Assembly (NCBI RefSeq): GCF_015602705.1
Contig: NZ_CP059081.1
Location: forward strand, 1,869,702-1,933,701
From: Acinetobacter lwoffii
GTDB lineage: Bacteria > Pseudomonadota > Gammaproteobacteria > Pseudomonadales > Moraxellaceae
DNA length: 64,000 nt
Direction of reading: 5' to 3'
The translations under genes and the position numbers were made by a program. This document shows positions 46,568 to 56,800 of the stretch, one piece after another. The notes beneath the pieces were generated by a model. That model saw only the letters and a list, made by a program, of their open reading frames with translations. It was not told the DNA's origin and made no database searches. Within the stretch, counting starts at the first letter, position 1. Every line of letters starts with the position of its first letter.

Positions 46568-48736
46568 TTAATCATCCTTCTGTACAGATTGTTGTTGGTG
46601 TTCACCGAGCAGTTTTGCGACCCAAACCACTAGAATCAGGATCGGAATCCCAATCAGAGTAGTCATCAGGAAGAAATTCGGATAACCGATATTGGTGACT
46701 ATAGTACCCGAATATCCGCCTAAAATCTTAGGCGTCAGGGTCATGAGTGAGCTAAAAATCGCATATTGAACAGCGGTAAATGATACACTGGTCAAGCTCG
46801 ACAAGAATGCAATAAACGCAGCACCAGCCAGCCCGGCAGCCAGATTATCGACAATAATGGCAAAATAAAGCCACTTGTCGCTATAAGGTTTAATCACCTT
46901 ACCACTGACTTCGACCGTATCTGAACTGTTGCCATCTACGACCGCTAAGGGCTGAATATCGACATCTAGATTCTGGGTATTGCTCAGCTGAGCATTGACC
47001 TGATAAACATGTGTTGTTTGCTGCAGTGCCTGATCATCTTGCATCAAGACGGCACTGATAATATGTGCAGGTGACTGAATCAGTTGTTGTGCAGGAATCG
47101 CGGCAGTAAATACGCCTTCACTTTCCAGTTTTGCCTCAATATTCTGATCATTGATTTGCAAAACAATCTTTTGATTCTCTTGCAGTGCTTCACCGACATA
47201 CTGGCCGCGCACCACAATAGTCTTGTCCTGCTCAGCTGCGGTGAGAGTATTGTCACTGGTGATCGGCAGGATCTGTAACTGGGTGCTGCCCTGTTCTGCG
47301 GTCAAATATGGCATATTGACCTTCACAGGCGCTTGATTGGTATTATCTGTATTGAGATAAGCGGCTGAGACTTGCAGCTGTTTGCTCTGCGCCAGCACTG
47401 CACTTGGGATATCCAGCTTCCAGTAACCTACTTCATCGGTCTCTGCCTGATAAACCTGATTACCGGCTTTAACTTCGACAGCTGCCAGTTTTTCACCTGA
47501 CTTGACCAGTCCGATAAAAATCAGGTTGGTGGAACAGGCCAGCACGGCACCGACAAACATCAGTTTCATGATGTTCATCTTCTGGGCCAAGAGCCCGCCA
47601 AGGAATCCACCGACTAAAGAGAAAATGACTCCATAGACTTTAACCGCCTCGGCAATCTGTTCTTTACTGAAATTCAGGTCCTGATAGAACACATTGGAAA
47701 TGACGCCGGCAATAATATCGGAGACCCGATAAAAACCAATCAGCAATAACAGCACCAAAGCCAGCTTTAAACCATACCGTTTAAAGAAGTCGGCAACCGG
47801 ATTGACCCAGGTTTCGTAGGCCATCTGCTTGTTAACCGCACCCATTTTTACCAAGCTTGCCCCGATGACAAATGCGACGGCACCCGAGCCAATAAAGCGC
47901 AAAGCTTCAAAACAGAACAAGGCAAAGGTATCTTGAATGGCGAATTGTTCGGTGATGCTGGCCACCAGATTGCCTGAATAGATATAGCTCAAGACAAAAC
48001 TGATTACCGCCACAAAAAACACCGCGACTAAACGGAAATAATCACTGCGCACGTAATGTTTGCGTACACGGTCAATCTGTGGCTCCCGAATGGACAGGGT
48101 GGTGATAATACCGACCAGCATGACGGCAGCCATCGCCAGATAGGTCCATTTCCAGGCATCGTAGATATAGTTGCCTTTAGCTGTTCCCAAATAGGCTGCC
48201 AGAAACAAGGCACCAGCACCGGCCACGATCATCCCGATCCGGTAACCGGCATTATAGGTGGCAGCCAATACGGTCTGCATCTGGGTTTCCGCCAGTTCAA
48301 TCCGGTAGGCATCAATCACAATATCCTGCGTTGCTGCGGAGAAACCAAGCAGGACTGCACCGAGCGCCATTTGCTGTAAATGTGTTGCACCCAAAGCCGG
48401 ATCAGAAAAGGCCATAATGGAAATGGCACAGACAATCAGAATCTGCGCAATCAGCAACCATGCACGACGGCGTCCCAGAACCTTGGTCAGAAATGGGACT
48501 GGCAGTTCATCAATGAGCGGTGCCCAGACGAATTTAAATGAATAGCCCAATGCGGCCCAGCTAAAGAAAGTTACTGCACTTTTGCTGATTCCGGCCTCAC
48601 CTAACCATAAAGACAGACTGGAAAAAATCAGAAGAATCGGCACACCAGCCGAAAATCCCAAAAACAGCATGATCAATGCACGTCGATCTAAAAATGCTGT
48701 AAATGCGGATTTCCAACCCGTCGTTTGTGTTGTCAT
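46568..48736 (-). CDS. ampG: AmpG-family muropeptide permease with a large inserted beta-rich domain
   Basis: 722 residues, against 491 for E. coli AmpG. Residues 1-412 and 620-722 are a major-facilitator permease of the AmpG type ([43 protein letters not shown]), which imports anhydro-muropeptides for recycling and beta-lactamase induction. Residues about 413-620 form a soluble insertion between two membrane helices, with at least two Ig-like or Bap-like beta repeats ([35 protein letters not shown]). The insertion is in frame and codon use is unremarkable. Confidence 0.88.
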   Translation of the reverse strand: MTTQTTGWKSAFTAFLDRRALIMLFLGFSAGVPILLIFSSLSLWLGEAGISKSAVTFFSWAALGYSFKFVWAPLIDELPVPFLTKVLGRRRAWLLIAQILIVCAISIMAFSDPALGATHLQQMALGAVLLGFSAATQDIVIDAYRIELAETQMQTVLAATYNAGYRIGMIVAGAGALFLAAYLGTAKGNYIYDAWKWTYLAMAAVMLVGIITTLSIREPQIDRVRKHYVRSDYFRLVAVFFVAVISFVLSYIYSGNLVASITEQFAIQDTFALFCFEALRFIGSGAVAFVIGASLVKMGAVNKQMAYETWVNPVADFFKRYGLKLALVLLLLIGFYRVSDIIAGVISNVFYQDLNFSKEQIAEAVKVYGVIFSLVGGFLGGLLAQKMNIMKLMFVGAVLACSTNLIFIGLVKSGEKLAAVEVKAGNQVYQAETDEVGYWKLDIPSAVLAQSKQLQVSAAYLNTDNTNQAPVKVNMPYLTAEQGSTQLQILPITSDNTLTAAEQDKTIVVRGQYVGEALQENQKIVLQINDQNIEAKLESEGVFTAAIPAQQLIQSPAHIISAVLMQDDQALQQTTHVYQVNAQLSNTQNLDVDIQPLAVVDGNSSDTVEVSGKVIKPYSDKWLYFAIIVDNLAAGLAGAAFIAFLSSLTSVSFTAVQYAIFSSLMTLTPKILGGYSGTIVTNIGYPNFFLMTTLIGIPILILVVWVAKLLGEHQQQSVQKDD

Positions 48737-48934
48737 TGCTTTATTATTTTCCGCAGAAAAACCAATTGCTGCTATTCAATCCTGTAATAGCGTATCTTTC
48801 AACAAGATTTATATATTTATCACATTTCCGGTTTTTTATTTTCTGGCAAAAGCGACATGTTGGCTTGAATTTTTCAAGTAAATCTGTATACCTTAACTCT
48901 TATCAACGTAATATTTCGTTTTGGATTTTCAACA

Positions 48935-51559
48935 GTGACCCAGAGACTCGATCAAATTAATTCTTCTATTGCCAGCAACACCAGCACAACTCCACAAAAA
49001 ATCCGCTCAGATTTACTTATCTCTGCATTTGAACAAAGCGAAATTAAAAATACTCTGGACCATACCCGGTTAATATCCACCCAGCTGACGCATATTCCAA
49101 ACCTAGAAAAAATTCCTGCGTCAACCAAACGGATCAAACCCCTGAATAATTTTCTGGGCCAAGATCGCGCACGCGCCTCAGTTGAGGCCGGGATTGCCCT
49201 GCCTTATTCCGGCTATAACATTTTTGCTGTTGGTACCGCAGGACTCGGAAAACGCACTATGGTGAAGCGTTTGCTGCAGCAGTACGCCAAAACTATGGAA
49301 ACTCCTAATGACTGGGTTTACGTCAATAACTTTCAGAACCAGCGTCAGCCGATTGCATTGGAACTGCCTCCGGGTCAGGGTCCAAAATTCCAAGCCATGT
49401 TGAATCAAAGCTGGCAAACAATTCTAAAACAGCTTGAGCGCCGTTTTACTGCAGAGACCTATCACAACCGCATTGAAATGATTCGCCAGGAAACCGGTGA
49501 TGAACAGCAGCAGGCGCTCATCGAACTGACCAAGGAAGGCGCAGAACTGGATCTGAAGCTGATTTCGCGACATGATGAGCACTGTTTTGTCCCTGTGCAT
49601 CTGATTGATGACAAATTACAGGAAATGTCCCAAGAAGATCTGAATGCCTTAAGCAACAAAGATCGTGCCGAATTGGCGTCCAACATGCGTTATATGGACA
49701 AGAAACTGGAACGTCTGGGTTTGCATCTGGGTGATCTGGAAGATGATGCACGCGACCGCGTACAGATCCTGAACCGCGATATCGCCAAGCAGGTGGTCTT
49801 ACCGCGAGTCGAACAGATTCTGGCGAAATTCAAACATGTGGAAGGTCTGGAACATTACCTGAAGTATTATGCCGAAGACATTATCAATAATGTCGAAATT
49901 GTGCTGGAACAGGAAGAAGATGATTTCACTCCGGCACTATTCAGCCGCGTACCAGCCCGCTATCAGGCAAATGTGATTATCACACACAAGCCGAACAGTG
50001 GCGTACCGGTGATCTTTGAAGATTTTCCAACGCATTACAACTTGCTGGGTCATGTGGAACAACTGACCCAAAATGGCACGATCACTACAGACTTCACCCT
50101 GATTCGTCCAGGTACATTGCATAAGGCCAATGGCGGCTTCCTGATGCTTGAAGCGGAACAATTGCTGGAACAGCCCTATGCATGGCAAGGCTTGAAGCGC
50201 GCGCTTAAATCCGGGCATTTAAAACTGTCCTCGCTCGAGCATATGATCACGCTGACCGGCAGCATTTCGATTGAACCGGCTTCGATTCCATTGAATATCA
50301 AGGTCATCTTGCTGGCTGAGCCTGAAATTTATTATGAAATTTTAGAGCTTGAACCAGAGCTAGGCAGCATCTTTAAAATCCGTGCCGATTTCACCGATAC
50401 ATTACAACGTAATGACAATAACGAGCAGGCTTATATGCAGCTGATTGCCGACTATGTGCAATCGGATAAATTATTGCCTTTTGACCGTTCTGCTTTGGCC
50501 GCCTTGCTCACAGATTCCAGCCGTCAAGCCGAAGATCAAAGTTCATTGTCATTACATGCTCTGACGCTGGGCGATCTGATCCGTGAAGCACATCATCATG
50601 CCTTCCAGGCCGGTGACAAGATGGTTTCAGAAAAACATATCAACACCGCACTGGATCACCGTAAATATCGTCTCGGCTATTTACGTGAACTGTACTGGCA
50701 GGATCTGACCCGTGGTACTCAACTGATCGAAACCCGTGGTCATCGTCTGGGCCAAATCAATGCCCTGTCCGTCATTCACTATGCTGATGTTGAGTTTGGT
50801 CTGCCTTCACGTCTGACTGCTTCGGTTTACCAAGGTGGCGGTGATATTCTGGATATCGAACGCAGTGTCGAACTCGGTGGCTCCTTACATGCCAAGGGCG
50901 TGTTGCTGATGTCGTCTTTCCTGAAAGCACATTTTGGCCGTGAACAGACCTTGCACTTCTCTGCTGCGCTAGCGTTCGAACAAAGTTATGGTCAGGTCGA
51001 TGGTGACAGCGCCACAGTCGCGGAACTTTCTGCCTTGCTATCTGCCATCAGTCAGTTACCGATTGATCAGTCCTGGGCCATTACCGGTTCCATGAACCAG
51101 CTGGGTCAAGTACAGCCGGTAGGCGGTGTGAATGCCAAAATTGAAGGTTTCTTTGATGCTTGCAAGTTACAAGGCTTGACCGGAAAACAAGGTGTAATTA
51201 TCCCACGGCAAAATATGCAACATCTAATGCTGCGTAAAGATGTCACCATTGCTGTGGAAGAAGGCCAGTTCCATATTCACGCGATTGATACTATTGATCA
51301 GGCACTGGAAATCCTGATGGCGCGTCCTGTCGGTACCTTGGATAAAAAAGGTCGCTATAGCAAAAATTCAATCTATGCCGCAGTGATGGCACAGCTGGAT
51401 TATTGGCAAGCGATTGAAGATGGTGCCGAACTGGTCGAAGTACCGAAGAAAAAGAAAAAAAAGAAGAAGAAAGACAAGAAGCAAATCGTCGAGCCACAAA
51501 CTGAAGTTGAAGCTGATGTTTCGACAGTTGAAAAGCCGGATGCAGCGACAGAGAATTAA
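48935..51559 (+). CDS. Lon-related (YcbZ/LonB-like) ATP-dependent protease
   Basis: 874 residues. AAA+-like N-terminal part with an atypical P-loop GTAGLGKRT (Arg where Ser/Thr is usual), a long helical insertion (about 160-310), the LonB middle (GGFLMLEAEQLLEQPYAW), and a C-terminal Lon protease domain. The Ser-Lys dyad is Ser692 (VDGDSA) and Lys735 (GGVNAKIEGFF), 43 residues apart as in Lon. The tail has a lysine run from AAA/AAG codons followed by an acidic end. GTG at 48935 starts the frame without a clear Shine-Dalgarno. Substrates are unknown. Confidence 0.88.
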   Translation: MTQRLDQINSSIASNTSTTPQKIRSDLLISAFEQSEIKNTLDHTRLISTQLTHIPNLEKIPASTKRIKPLNNFLGQDRARASVEAGIALPYSGYNIFAVGTAGLGKRTMVKRLLQQYAKTMETPNDWVYVNNFQNQRQPIALELPPGQGPKFQAMLNQSWQTILKQLERRFTAETYHNRIEMIRQETGDEQQQALIELTKEGAELDLKLISRHDEHCFVPVHLIDDKLQEMSQEDLNALSNKDRAELASNMRYMDKKLERLGLHLGDLEDDARDRVQILNRDIAKQVVLPRVEQILAKFKHVEGLEHYLKYYAEDIINNVEIVLEQEEDDFTPALFSRVPARYQANVIITHKPNSGVPVIFEDFPTHYNLLGHVEQLTQNGTITTDFTLIRPGTLHKANGGFLMLEAEQLLEQPYAWQGLKRALKSGHLKLSSLEHMITLTGSISIEPASIPLNIKVILLAEPEIYYEILELEPELGSIFKIRADFTDTLQRNDNNEQAYMQLIADYVQSDKLLPFDRSALAALLTDSSRQAEDQSSLSLHALTLGDLIREAHHHAFQAGDKMVSEKHINTALDHRKYRLGYLRELYWQDLTRGTQLIETRGHRLGQINALSVIHYADVEFGLPSRLTASVYQGGGDILDIERSVELGGSLHAKGVLLMSSFLKAHFGREQTLHFSAALAFEQSYGQVDGDSATVAELSALLSAISQLPIDQSWAITGSMNQLGQVQPVGGVNAKIEGFFDACKLQGLTGKQGVIIPRQNMQHLMLRKDVTIAVEEGQFHIHAIDTIDQALEILMARPVGTLDKKGRYSKNSIYAAVMAQLDYWQAIEDGAELVEVPKKKKKKKKKDKKQIVEPQTEVEADVSTVEKPDAATEN

Positions 51560-51596
51560 CTCTGACCTTGCTCCAGATAAAATAGAGATAAAAAAA

Positions 51597-51617
51597 AGCG
51601 CTTCTCAATGAAGCGCT
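51597..51617. terminator. Terminator between the Lon-like gene and grxD
   Basis: AGCGCTTC-TCAAT-GAAGCGCT stem flanked by A and T runs, usable by both convergent genes. Confidence 0.85.
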
Positions 51618-51648
51618 TTTTCACATCTGAACTTAATTTAATAGAAAA

Positions 51649-51990
51649 TTAAGCATCAGCTGCCGGGCTATACTGTTCAACTAAAGGCTTTAATTCACCT
51701 TTTTGGAACATGTCGAGCATGATATCACTACCACCGATCAACTCACCATTGATCCAAAGCTGTGGAAATGTCGGCCAGTTGGCGATTTGTGGTAACATCG
51801 CGCGAATGTCCTGGTTTTCCAGAATGTTTACATAAGCAAACGGACGACCAATTTGACTGAGTGCTTCTACTGCACGTGCAGAAAAACCACATTGTGGAAA
51901 TTGCGGTGTGCCTTTCATGTAAAGAAGTACTGCGTGTTTTGCAATTTGGTCACGAATTAACGCTTCGGTATCGCGTGCTTGTTCAGTCAT
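51649..51990 (-). CDS. grxD: Monothiol glutaredoxin GrxD
   Basis: 113 residues. Monothiol active site CGFS (in QCGFSARAVEAL, about 38-41), glutathione site WPTFPQLWINGELIGGSDI. It carries and delivers [2Fe-2S] clusters with BolA proteins. It starts after GAGGATTT. Family length. Confidence 0.96.
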   Translation of the reverse strand: MTEQARDTEALIRDQIAKHAVLLYMKGTPQFPQCGFSARAVEALSQIGRPFAYVNILENQDIRAMLPQIANWPTFPQLWINGELIGGSDIMLDMFQKGELKPLVEQYSPAADA

Positions 51991-52150
51991 TGATAAATCC
52001 TCAACTCATCTGTCTCGCATTATACCCAAATCCAGGCAAAACAGTATGTCTAAAGCAATAATTCCAATTTTATTTACAATTACCCTTTAAATCTGAGCGG
52101 GTTTTTGCTTATATAAGTTTTTCTTTCCACCTAACAGTTAAGAGTTAGTC

Positions 52151-53362
52151 ATGAATAATATTACCCTCGCACCGGTACAAACTGATCAACCGTCTCATTT
52201 GATGCCTGTTTTTGGCCGTCAACCGATCAGCTTTGTCCGAGGACGAGGTGCATATCTTTATACCGAAGATGGTACAGAGTATTTAGATGCATTAACCGGA
52301 ATTGCCGTATGCGGTTTGGGCCATGCGCATCCAGTCATTGCCGAAGCGATTGCTGAACAGGCAGCGACCCTGATTCATACTAGCAACCTGTTTGAAGTGC
52401 CTTGGCAAACTGCTGCCGCACAAAAACTGGCTGAAGTTGCAGGCATGGAAGAGGTATTCTTCTCGAACAGTGGTGCAGAATCCAATGAAGGTGCAATCAA
52501 AATTGCACGTAAATTCGGTCATATGCAAGGCATTGCTTCACCAAAAATTATTGTTGCTGACCAGTCTTTCCATGGTCGTACCATGGCCACCCTGTCTGCT
52601 ACAGGCAATAAAAAAGTGCAAGAAGGTTTTGGCCCGCTGGTTGAAGGTTTTATTCGTGTACCTTTTGGTGATATCGAAGCAATTGAAGAAGCTGCAATCA
52701 ATCATCCGGATATCGTAGCGATTTTGATTGAGCCTATTCAGGGTGAAGGCGGTGTCAATACCGCACCTCAAGGTTTCAGCTATTTAGAAGAAATCCGTCA
52801 AATCTGTAACCAGCACAACTGGCTGATGATGCTAGACGAAGTACAAACTGGTAATGGCCGTACCGGTAAATACTTTGCTTATCAGCACACCAATATTATT
52901 CCGGATGTATTGACCACAGCCAAAGGCTTAGGAAATGGCTTCCCGATTGGTGCAGTCATGACCCAAGGTCGTGGCGTCGGTGTATTAACTGCTGGAAATC
53001 ACGGTTCTACCTATAGCGGTACAGCACTGGGTTCGCGTGTGGTCTATACCATTCTCGATATTATGCGAAAAGAAAATATCGTCGCGAATGCGGCTGAAAA
53101 AGGTGCTTATATCGTTGACCAGCTACGCAACAAACTGGCAGATCAAAATGTCATCGTACGTGGTTTCGGTCTGATGATCGGGATTGAATTACCAAAAGAA
53201 TGTGGTGATCTGGTTGCGATTGCACGCAATGAATACAAGATGATTATCAATGTCACTGCAGGCAATGTCGTTCGTCTGTTGCCTACCCTGAATATTACCC
53301 AGGAGCAGGCAGACCAGTTGATCGAACGTCTGGTAAAAATGATCAAAGCTTATTTGGCATAA
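52151..53362 (+). CDS. argD: Acetylornithine/succinyl-diaminopimelate aminotransferase
   Basis: 403 residues. Class III PLP aminotransferase: pyridoxal-lysine in TTAKGLGNGFP, LDEVQTGNGRTG, NSGAESNEGAIKIARK and FHGRTMATLSATG. It makes N-acetylornithine in arginine synthesis and probably also serves lysine synthesis. The sequence is closer to ArgD than to GABA or ornithine aminotransferases in these segments. Convergent with a LysR gene across a shared terminator. Confidence 0.92.
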   Translation: MNNITLAPVQTDQPSHLMPVFGRQPISFVRGRGAYLYTEDGTEYLDALTGIAVCGLGHAHPVIAEAIAEQAATLIHTSNLFEVPWQTAAAQKLAEVAGMEEVFFSNSGAESNEGAIKIARKFGHMQGIASPKIIVADQSFHGRTMATLSATGNKKVQEGFGPLVEGFIRVPFGDIEAIEEAAINHPDIVAILIEPIQGEGGVNTAPQGFSYLEEIRQICNQHNWLMMLDEVQTGNGRTGKYFAYQHTNIIPDVLTTAKGLGNGFPIGAVMTQGRGVGVLTAGNHGSTYSGTALGSRVVYTILDIMRKENIVANAAEKGAYIVDQLRNKLADQNVIVRGFGLMIGIELPKECGDLVAIARNEYKMIINVTAGNVVRLLPTLNITQEQADQLIERLVKMIKAYLA

Positions 53363-53385
53363 AGCCCTAGCCTAAAAATTAAAAA

Positions 53386-53403
53386 AGCCGCTCTAAAGCG
53401 GCT
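53386..53403. terminator. Bidirectional terminator between argD and the LysR gene
   Basis: AGCCGCT-CTAA-AGCGGCT stem with A-run left and T-run right. Confidence 0.88.
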
Positions 53404-53421
53404 TTTTTATGATTCTGCATT

Positions 53422-54351
53422 CTATGATGCGTTTTGTAACATACGTCCGCCAGAGATCTGGCTAAAATATTGTTTCAAGGTATCAAGACAACGGAGAATT
53501 TTTGTAGGTTGTTGTTCACGTTTCGGAATAACGGCATACAGTGTAATCGGTGGCAGTCTCCATTCAGGCAGAACTTCAACTAAAGTACCGTTAAGCAAAT
53601 CCTTTTTAGCATCAAGATATAAAACCTTGGCAATTCCATTACCCTGCAAGCACATCGATTTCGCAACCAAACCGTTATTGGTACTGAAACGGGATTTCAG
53701 TTCAAACTCGGCTTTTTCTGCAGTATTCACATGTTGGAAATGATAATACTGATGGTTTTTAAGATGCGTTAAAGGCAAGACCTCATGATTTTTAAGATCA
53801 TCAGGTTTCGAAATAATGGTGCTTTGATTAATATAACTCGGTGTCGCCACCAGAATTTGCTCAATCTGCATCAATGGCACAACCTGAAGATTATGCTCAT
53901 CATTTTTCTGTTCAAATCTTAGGGCGATATCAACCCGCCCATCCAACAAATCAACCTCATGATTGTTTGTTTCTAAATGTACTGCCAAGCCACGATGTGC
54001 AGCCATCCAATGAGAAAGTGCAGGAATCACATGATTCGCGCATAATTCTGGCAAAGAAACGATACGCAGCTCACCCACAAGATCATCACGTAACTCATTG
54101 ATCCGGACTTTACCGCGTTCAGCAGCAGATAACATTTCTTGACAGCTATGGAAAAAAGCTTGTCCCGCTTCGGTCAGACTTAATTTTCTCGTAGAACGGT
54201 TTAGAAGTACGACTTCCATATCGTGTTCTAATGAGCGAATTTGTTGACTGACGGCGCTGGTCGTAATCCCTAATTCACGGGCAGCACCGCTGAACGAGTT
54301 TTTTTCCACAACGCAAGCAAAGACACCCATTGCTCGAAGTTGATCTAACAT
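53422..54351 (-). CDS. LysR-family transcriptional regulator
   Basis: 309 residues from ATG at 54351 (AGAGGG 6 bases upstream). N-terminal winged helix-turn-helix (FSGAARELGITTSAVSQQIRSL) and a C-terminal effector domain (about 90-300). The branch resembles CrgA/DhcR-type regulators. No divergent target gene exists here: the next gene upstream is on the same strand, so its target cannot be named. Confidence 0.9.
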   Translation of the reverse strand: MLDQLRAMGVFACVVEKNSFSGAARELGITTSAVSQQIRSLEHDMEVVLLNRSTRKLSLTEAGQAFFHSCQEMLSAAERGKVRINELRDDLVGELRIVSLPELCANHVIPALSHWMAAHRGLAVHLETNNHEVDLLDGRVDIALRFEQKNDEHNLQVVPLMQIEQILVATPSYINQSTIISKPDDLKNHEVLPLTHLKNHQYYHFQHVNTAEKAEFELKSRFSTNNGLVAKSMCLQGNGIAKVLYLDAKKDLLNGTLVEVLPEWRLPPITLYAVIPKREQQPTKILRCLDTLKQYFSQISGGRMLQNAS

Positions 54352-54442
54352 AAATTTCCCTCTAAACTTATGAGGTGCTCCATCATTTGATAAAAGCAAC
54401 TTATTGTATTATACGGCGAAATTTACACTTTGCATTATTTAT

Positions 54443-55273
54443 TTAATTGTTTGGTAAAACTGCAGTAGGATTAATAGGTTTGCCGTCTAAACGCACCTGA
54501 AACTCAAGCATGGTGCGGGTTGTACCAGTCGACCCCATTTCTGCAATTTTTTGACCAGCCGTTACATTTTGGCCACTTTTCACGTTCAATTTACTGTTAT
54601 GTGCATAAGCCGTGATATAGCCATTGATATGCTTTACCAACACCAGATTGCCATATTCTTTCAGACCATCAGCGGCATACACCACCTGCCCGTCTGCTGC
54701 TGCAAATACCGGATCGCCGACATTGCCACTATAGCGGGTGCCCTTGATATTAGAAGCTAAATTGTATTGCTGAAGAATCGCACCATTCGATGGTTTTACC
54801 CAACGTAAACCTGCAGCCGTAGATACTGGCGTAACCGGTGCAGATGTATTGACGCGTGGTGTGGTTTGTACTGTGGTTGCTGGCGTAACCGGTGCCGGTG
54901 TAGGCACTGCAATTGTTTGACGCTGGATTGGCGCTGCCTGAGTCATAGCCTGAGTACTGGTGCTACGGCGCGCAGTATTGCTTTTCAGGCGGATTGATTG
55001 TCCGACATAAATCCGGTAAGGCGCACTGATATCATTCATCTCGGCAACACTGATATAGTTCAGTCCATAACGTGCTGCAATCCCACTCAATGTATCTCCT
55101 GAACGCACCGTATAGAAATCAGGAGCTGTTGCATAACGCGTTGCATTATTCACCTGGGGTTTGGTGGCACAACCGGTAATTACTCCTGTAGAAATAACAA
55201 CGGTCGATAAAACGAGGGTTTTAATCAGGGTTGCAGGCGAAGCTACGACACATTTCGGTAACACCAAGAACAT
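54443..55273 (-). CDS. nlpD: NlpD-like lipoprotein (LysM + degenerate M23), murein hydrolase activator
   Basis: 276 residues. Lipoprotein signal with lipobox ITGC near 35; LysM domain (FYTVRSGDTLSGIAARYGLN, about 50-95); Ala/Pro/Thr linker; C-terminal LytM/M23 domain. The zinc-binding residues of active LytM are missing (KGTRYSGNVGDP lacks the HxxxD pair; MLEFQVR replaces the HFE motif), as in NlpD/EnvC, which activate amidases rather than cut peptidoglycan. ATG at 55273 is chosen since AGAGGAAG directly precedes it. surE lies 94 bases upstream, the usual surE-nlpD neighbourhood. Confidence 0.9.
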   Translation of the reverse strand: MFLVLPKCVVASPATLIKTLVLSTVVISTGVITGCATKPQVNNATRYATAPDFYTVRSGDTLSGIAARYGLNYISVAEMNDISAPYRIYVGQSIRLKSNTARRSTSTQAMTQAAPIQRQTIAVPTPAPVTPATTVQTTPRVNTSAPVTPVSTAAGLRWVKPSNGAILQQYNLASNIKGTRYSGNVGDPVFAAADGQVVYAADGLKEYGNLVLVKHINGYITAYAHNSKLNVKSGQNVTAGQKIAEMGSTGTTRTMLEFQVRLDGKPINPTAVLPNN

Positions 55274-55367
55274 TATCTTCCTCTCTAATGCTATACGGTT
55301 GCAAAATTCCGTTAAGATTAGCAAAGTTTTACGGCAATATACTTGCAATCGCGAGTTTTTCACAAAG

Positions 55368-56156
55368 TTATAACACTAAGGACGCATTTTCTGCCAATTG
55401 TGTTTGTAAATTCCGCAGACTCTCATAATTGGTAGCATCCATCTGAATCGGGGTAATACTGACATAGCCATTGGCGACCGCAGAGAAGTCCGAATCGATT
55501 TCGTTAAACCCTGGCTTAGGGTCTGCGACTGCTTCTCCTGAGAGTCCAATCCAGAATACCTGACGACCACGCGGATCTATATGACTCGTCACCGGTTTAG
55601 ACTGACGGCGGCGACTTTGATATGTCACTTTTTCCCCCTGCAATTCAGTTACATCTGGAATATTGATATTAAAAATATGTCGCTCAGGCAGAACAGGCAA
55701 ACCACGAGCAATAAAATCATGCACCCATTCGGCGGCCAACTGATAATCCTGAGGCTGCTGATAGCCACGTACATTCGGCCCACTCAGTGATACGGCAATC
55801 GCAGGATGTTTAGTTAAACGACCTTCAAAGGCCGCCCCGACTGTACCGGAATACAAGATATCATCTCCCAGATTTGCGCCGCTATTTATCCCGCTAACCA
55901 CCAGGTCAAATTCAAAATCAAATAGCCCGTTCATAGCCAAGTAAACGCAATCTGCCGGCGTCCCATTAACCGCCCAGACATCAGGAGAAATCTGGATTGG
56001 GCGTAAAGGGCGGTCCAAAGTTAAGGCACTAGAAAAGCCACTGCGTTCACTTTCCGGTGCCACAATCACCACTCGCCCCAAAGGCTTTAGCGCTTGCGCC
56101 AAAGCCTGAATACCGGGTGCAAACACCCCATCATCATTTGAAACTAAAATATTCAC
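55368..56156 (-). CDS. surE: 5'/3'-nucleotidase SurE
   Basis: 262 residues. Metal-dependent nucleotidase with the N-terminal NILVSNDDG motif (acidic pair at 8-9), [14 protein letters not shown] with the ligand serine, and [21 protein letters not shown]. It dephosphorylates nucleoside 5'- and 3'-monophosphates in stress. Upstream of the nlpD-like gene, as in many gammaproteobacteria. Family length. Confidence 0.96.
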   Translation of the reverse strand: MNILVSNDDGVFAPGIQALAQALKPLGRVVIVAPESERSGFSSALTLDRPLRPIQISPDVWAVNGTPADCVYLAMNGLFDFEFDLVVSGINSGANLGDDILYSGTVGAAFEGRLTKHPAIAVSLSGPNVRGYQQPQDYQLAAEWVHDFIARGLPVLPERHIFNINIPDVTELQGEKVTYQSRRRQSKPVTSHIDPRGRQVFWIGLSGEAVADPKPGFNEIDSDFSAVANGYVSITPIQMDATNYESLRNLQTQLAENASLVL

Positions 56157-56267
56157 TAAAAAATCTCGTTACGCTAAAAAATGACTGACTAGGACATTTC
56201 ATTGTATTAGTGCAGGAATTATATATATTTATTGCTCGACATCCATCTTTATAATATGTGGCTCAAG

Positions 56268-56639
56268 ATGATTAAAAAATTCTCTTTATTTAGCGCTCTC
56301 ACTTTAAGCTTGGCAGCATTTATTTCCCCTTCAGTTATGGCAAACGATCTGACTGTTGAAGAAAACAATACCATTGTAAAAGAAGATATTGCATCAGCAC
56401 AGGTTATGGCTGAAGTTTGCCCGGCAATCATTGGTCAAAATCCAAAATTTAACAGCACCGTTGAACAATTGATCCAGTCTTATCTTGCAGACTACTCAGA
56501 TAAAGGCATGAGCTATCAAAAGCTACAGGCAGACAGTGAATATAAATCTTTACTTGAAGAAGCACGTCAGGGTGCAAAGCAAACCAGCTCAGACGAGCAG
56601 AAAACTGTCTGTGAAGAAATGCTGAACTACCAAGGCTAA
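56268..56639 (+). CDS. Small secreted protein, paralogue of the next gene
   Basis: 123 residues with a signal peptide (KKFSLFSALTLSLAAFISPS, cleavage after VMA). The mature part has two cysteines, one in MAEVCPAIIG and one near the end (KTVCEEML), likely forming a disulfide. It shares spacing and the pattern EVCP ... EARQGAK ... VCEE with the protein at 56801, so the two are tandem paralogues. Probably a small Moraxellaceae periplasmic family of unknown role. ATG at 56268 is chosen; one at 56256 is possible. Confidence 0.7.
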   Translation: MIKKFSLFSALTLSLAAFISPSVMANDLTVEENNTIVKEDIASAQVMAEVCPAIIGQNPKFNSTVEQLIQSYLADYSDKGMSYQKLQADSEYKSLLEEARQGAKQTSSDEQKTVCEEMLNYQG

Positions 56640-56654
56640 GCCAGCTAAATTTTC

Positions 56655-56684
56655 AAATAAGACGGTGTAAACATCGTCTTATTT
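56655..56684 (+). terminator. Terminator between the two secreted-protein genes
   Basis: AAATAAGACG/CGTCTTATTT, 10-bp stem extended by GTG/CAT, followed by TTCTCTT. Confidence 0.75.
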
Positions 56685-56800
56685 TCTCTTACAGATTTAT
56701 TCATAATTCTACAGCTTCGCTACATTTTCCCACTTTTCAATTTCAAAAATAAGTTTAAGCTAGGCAAATTATTGTTCTAAATCCATTTTTTGAGTTTTCA

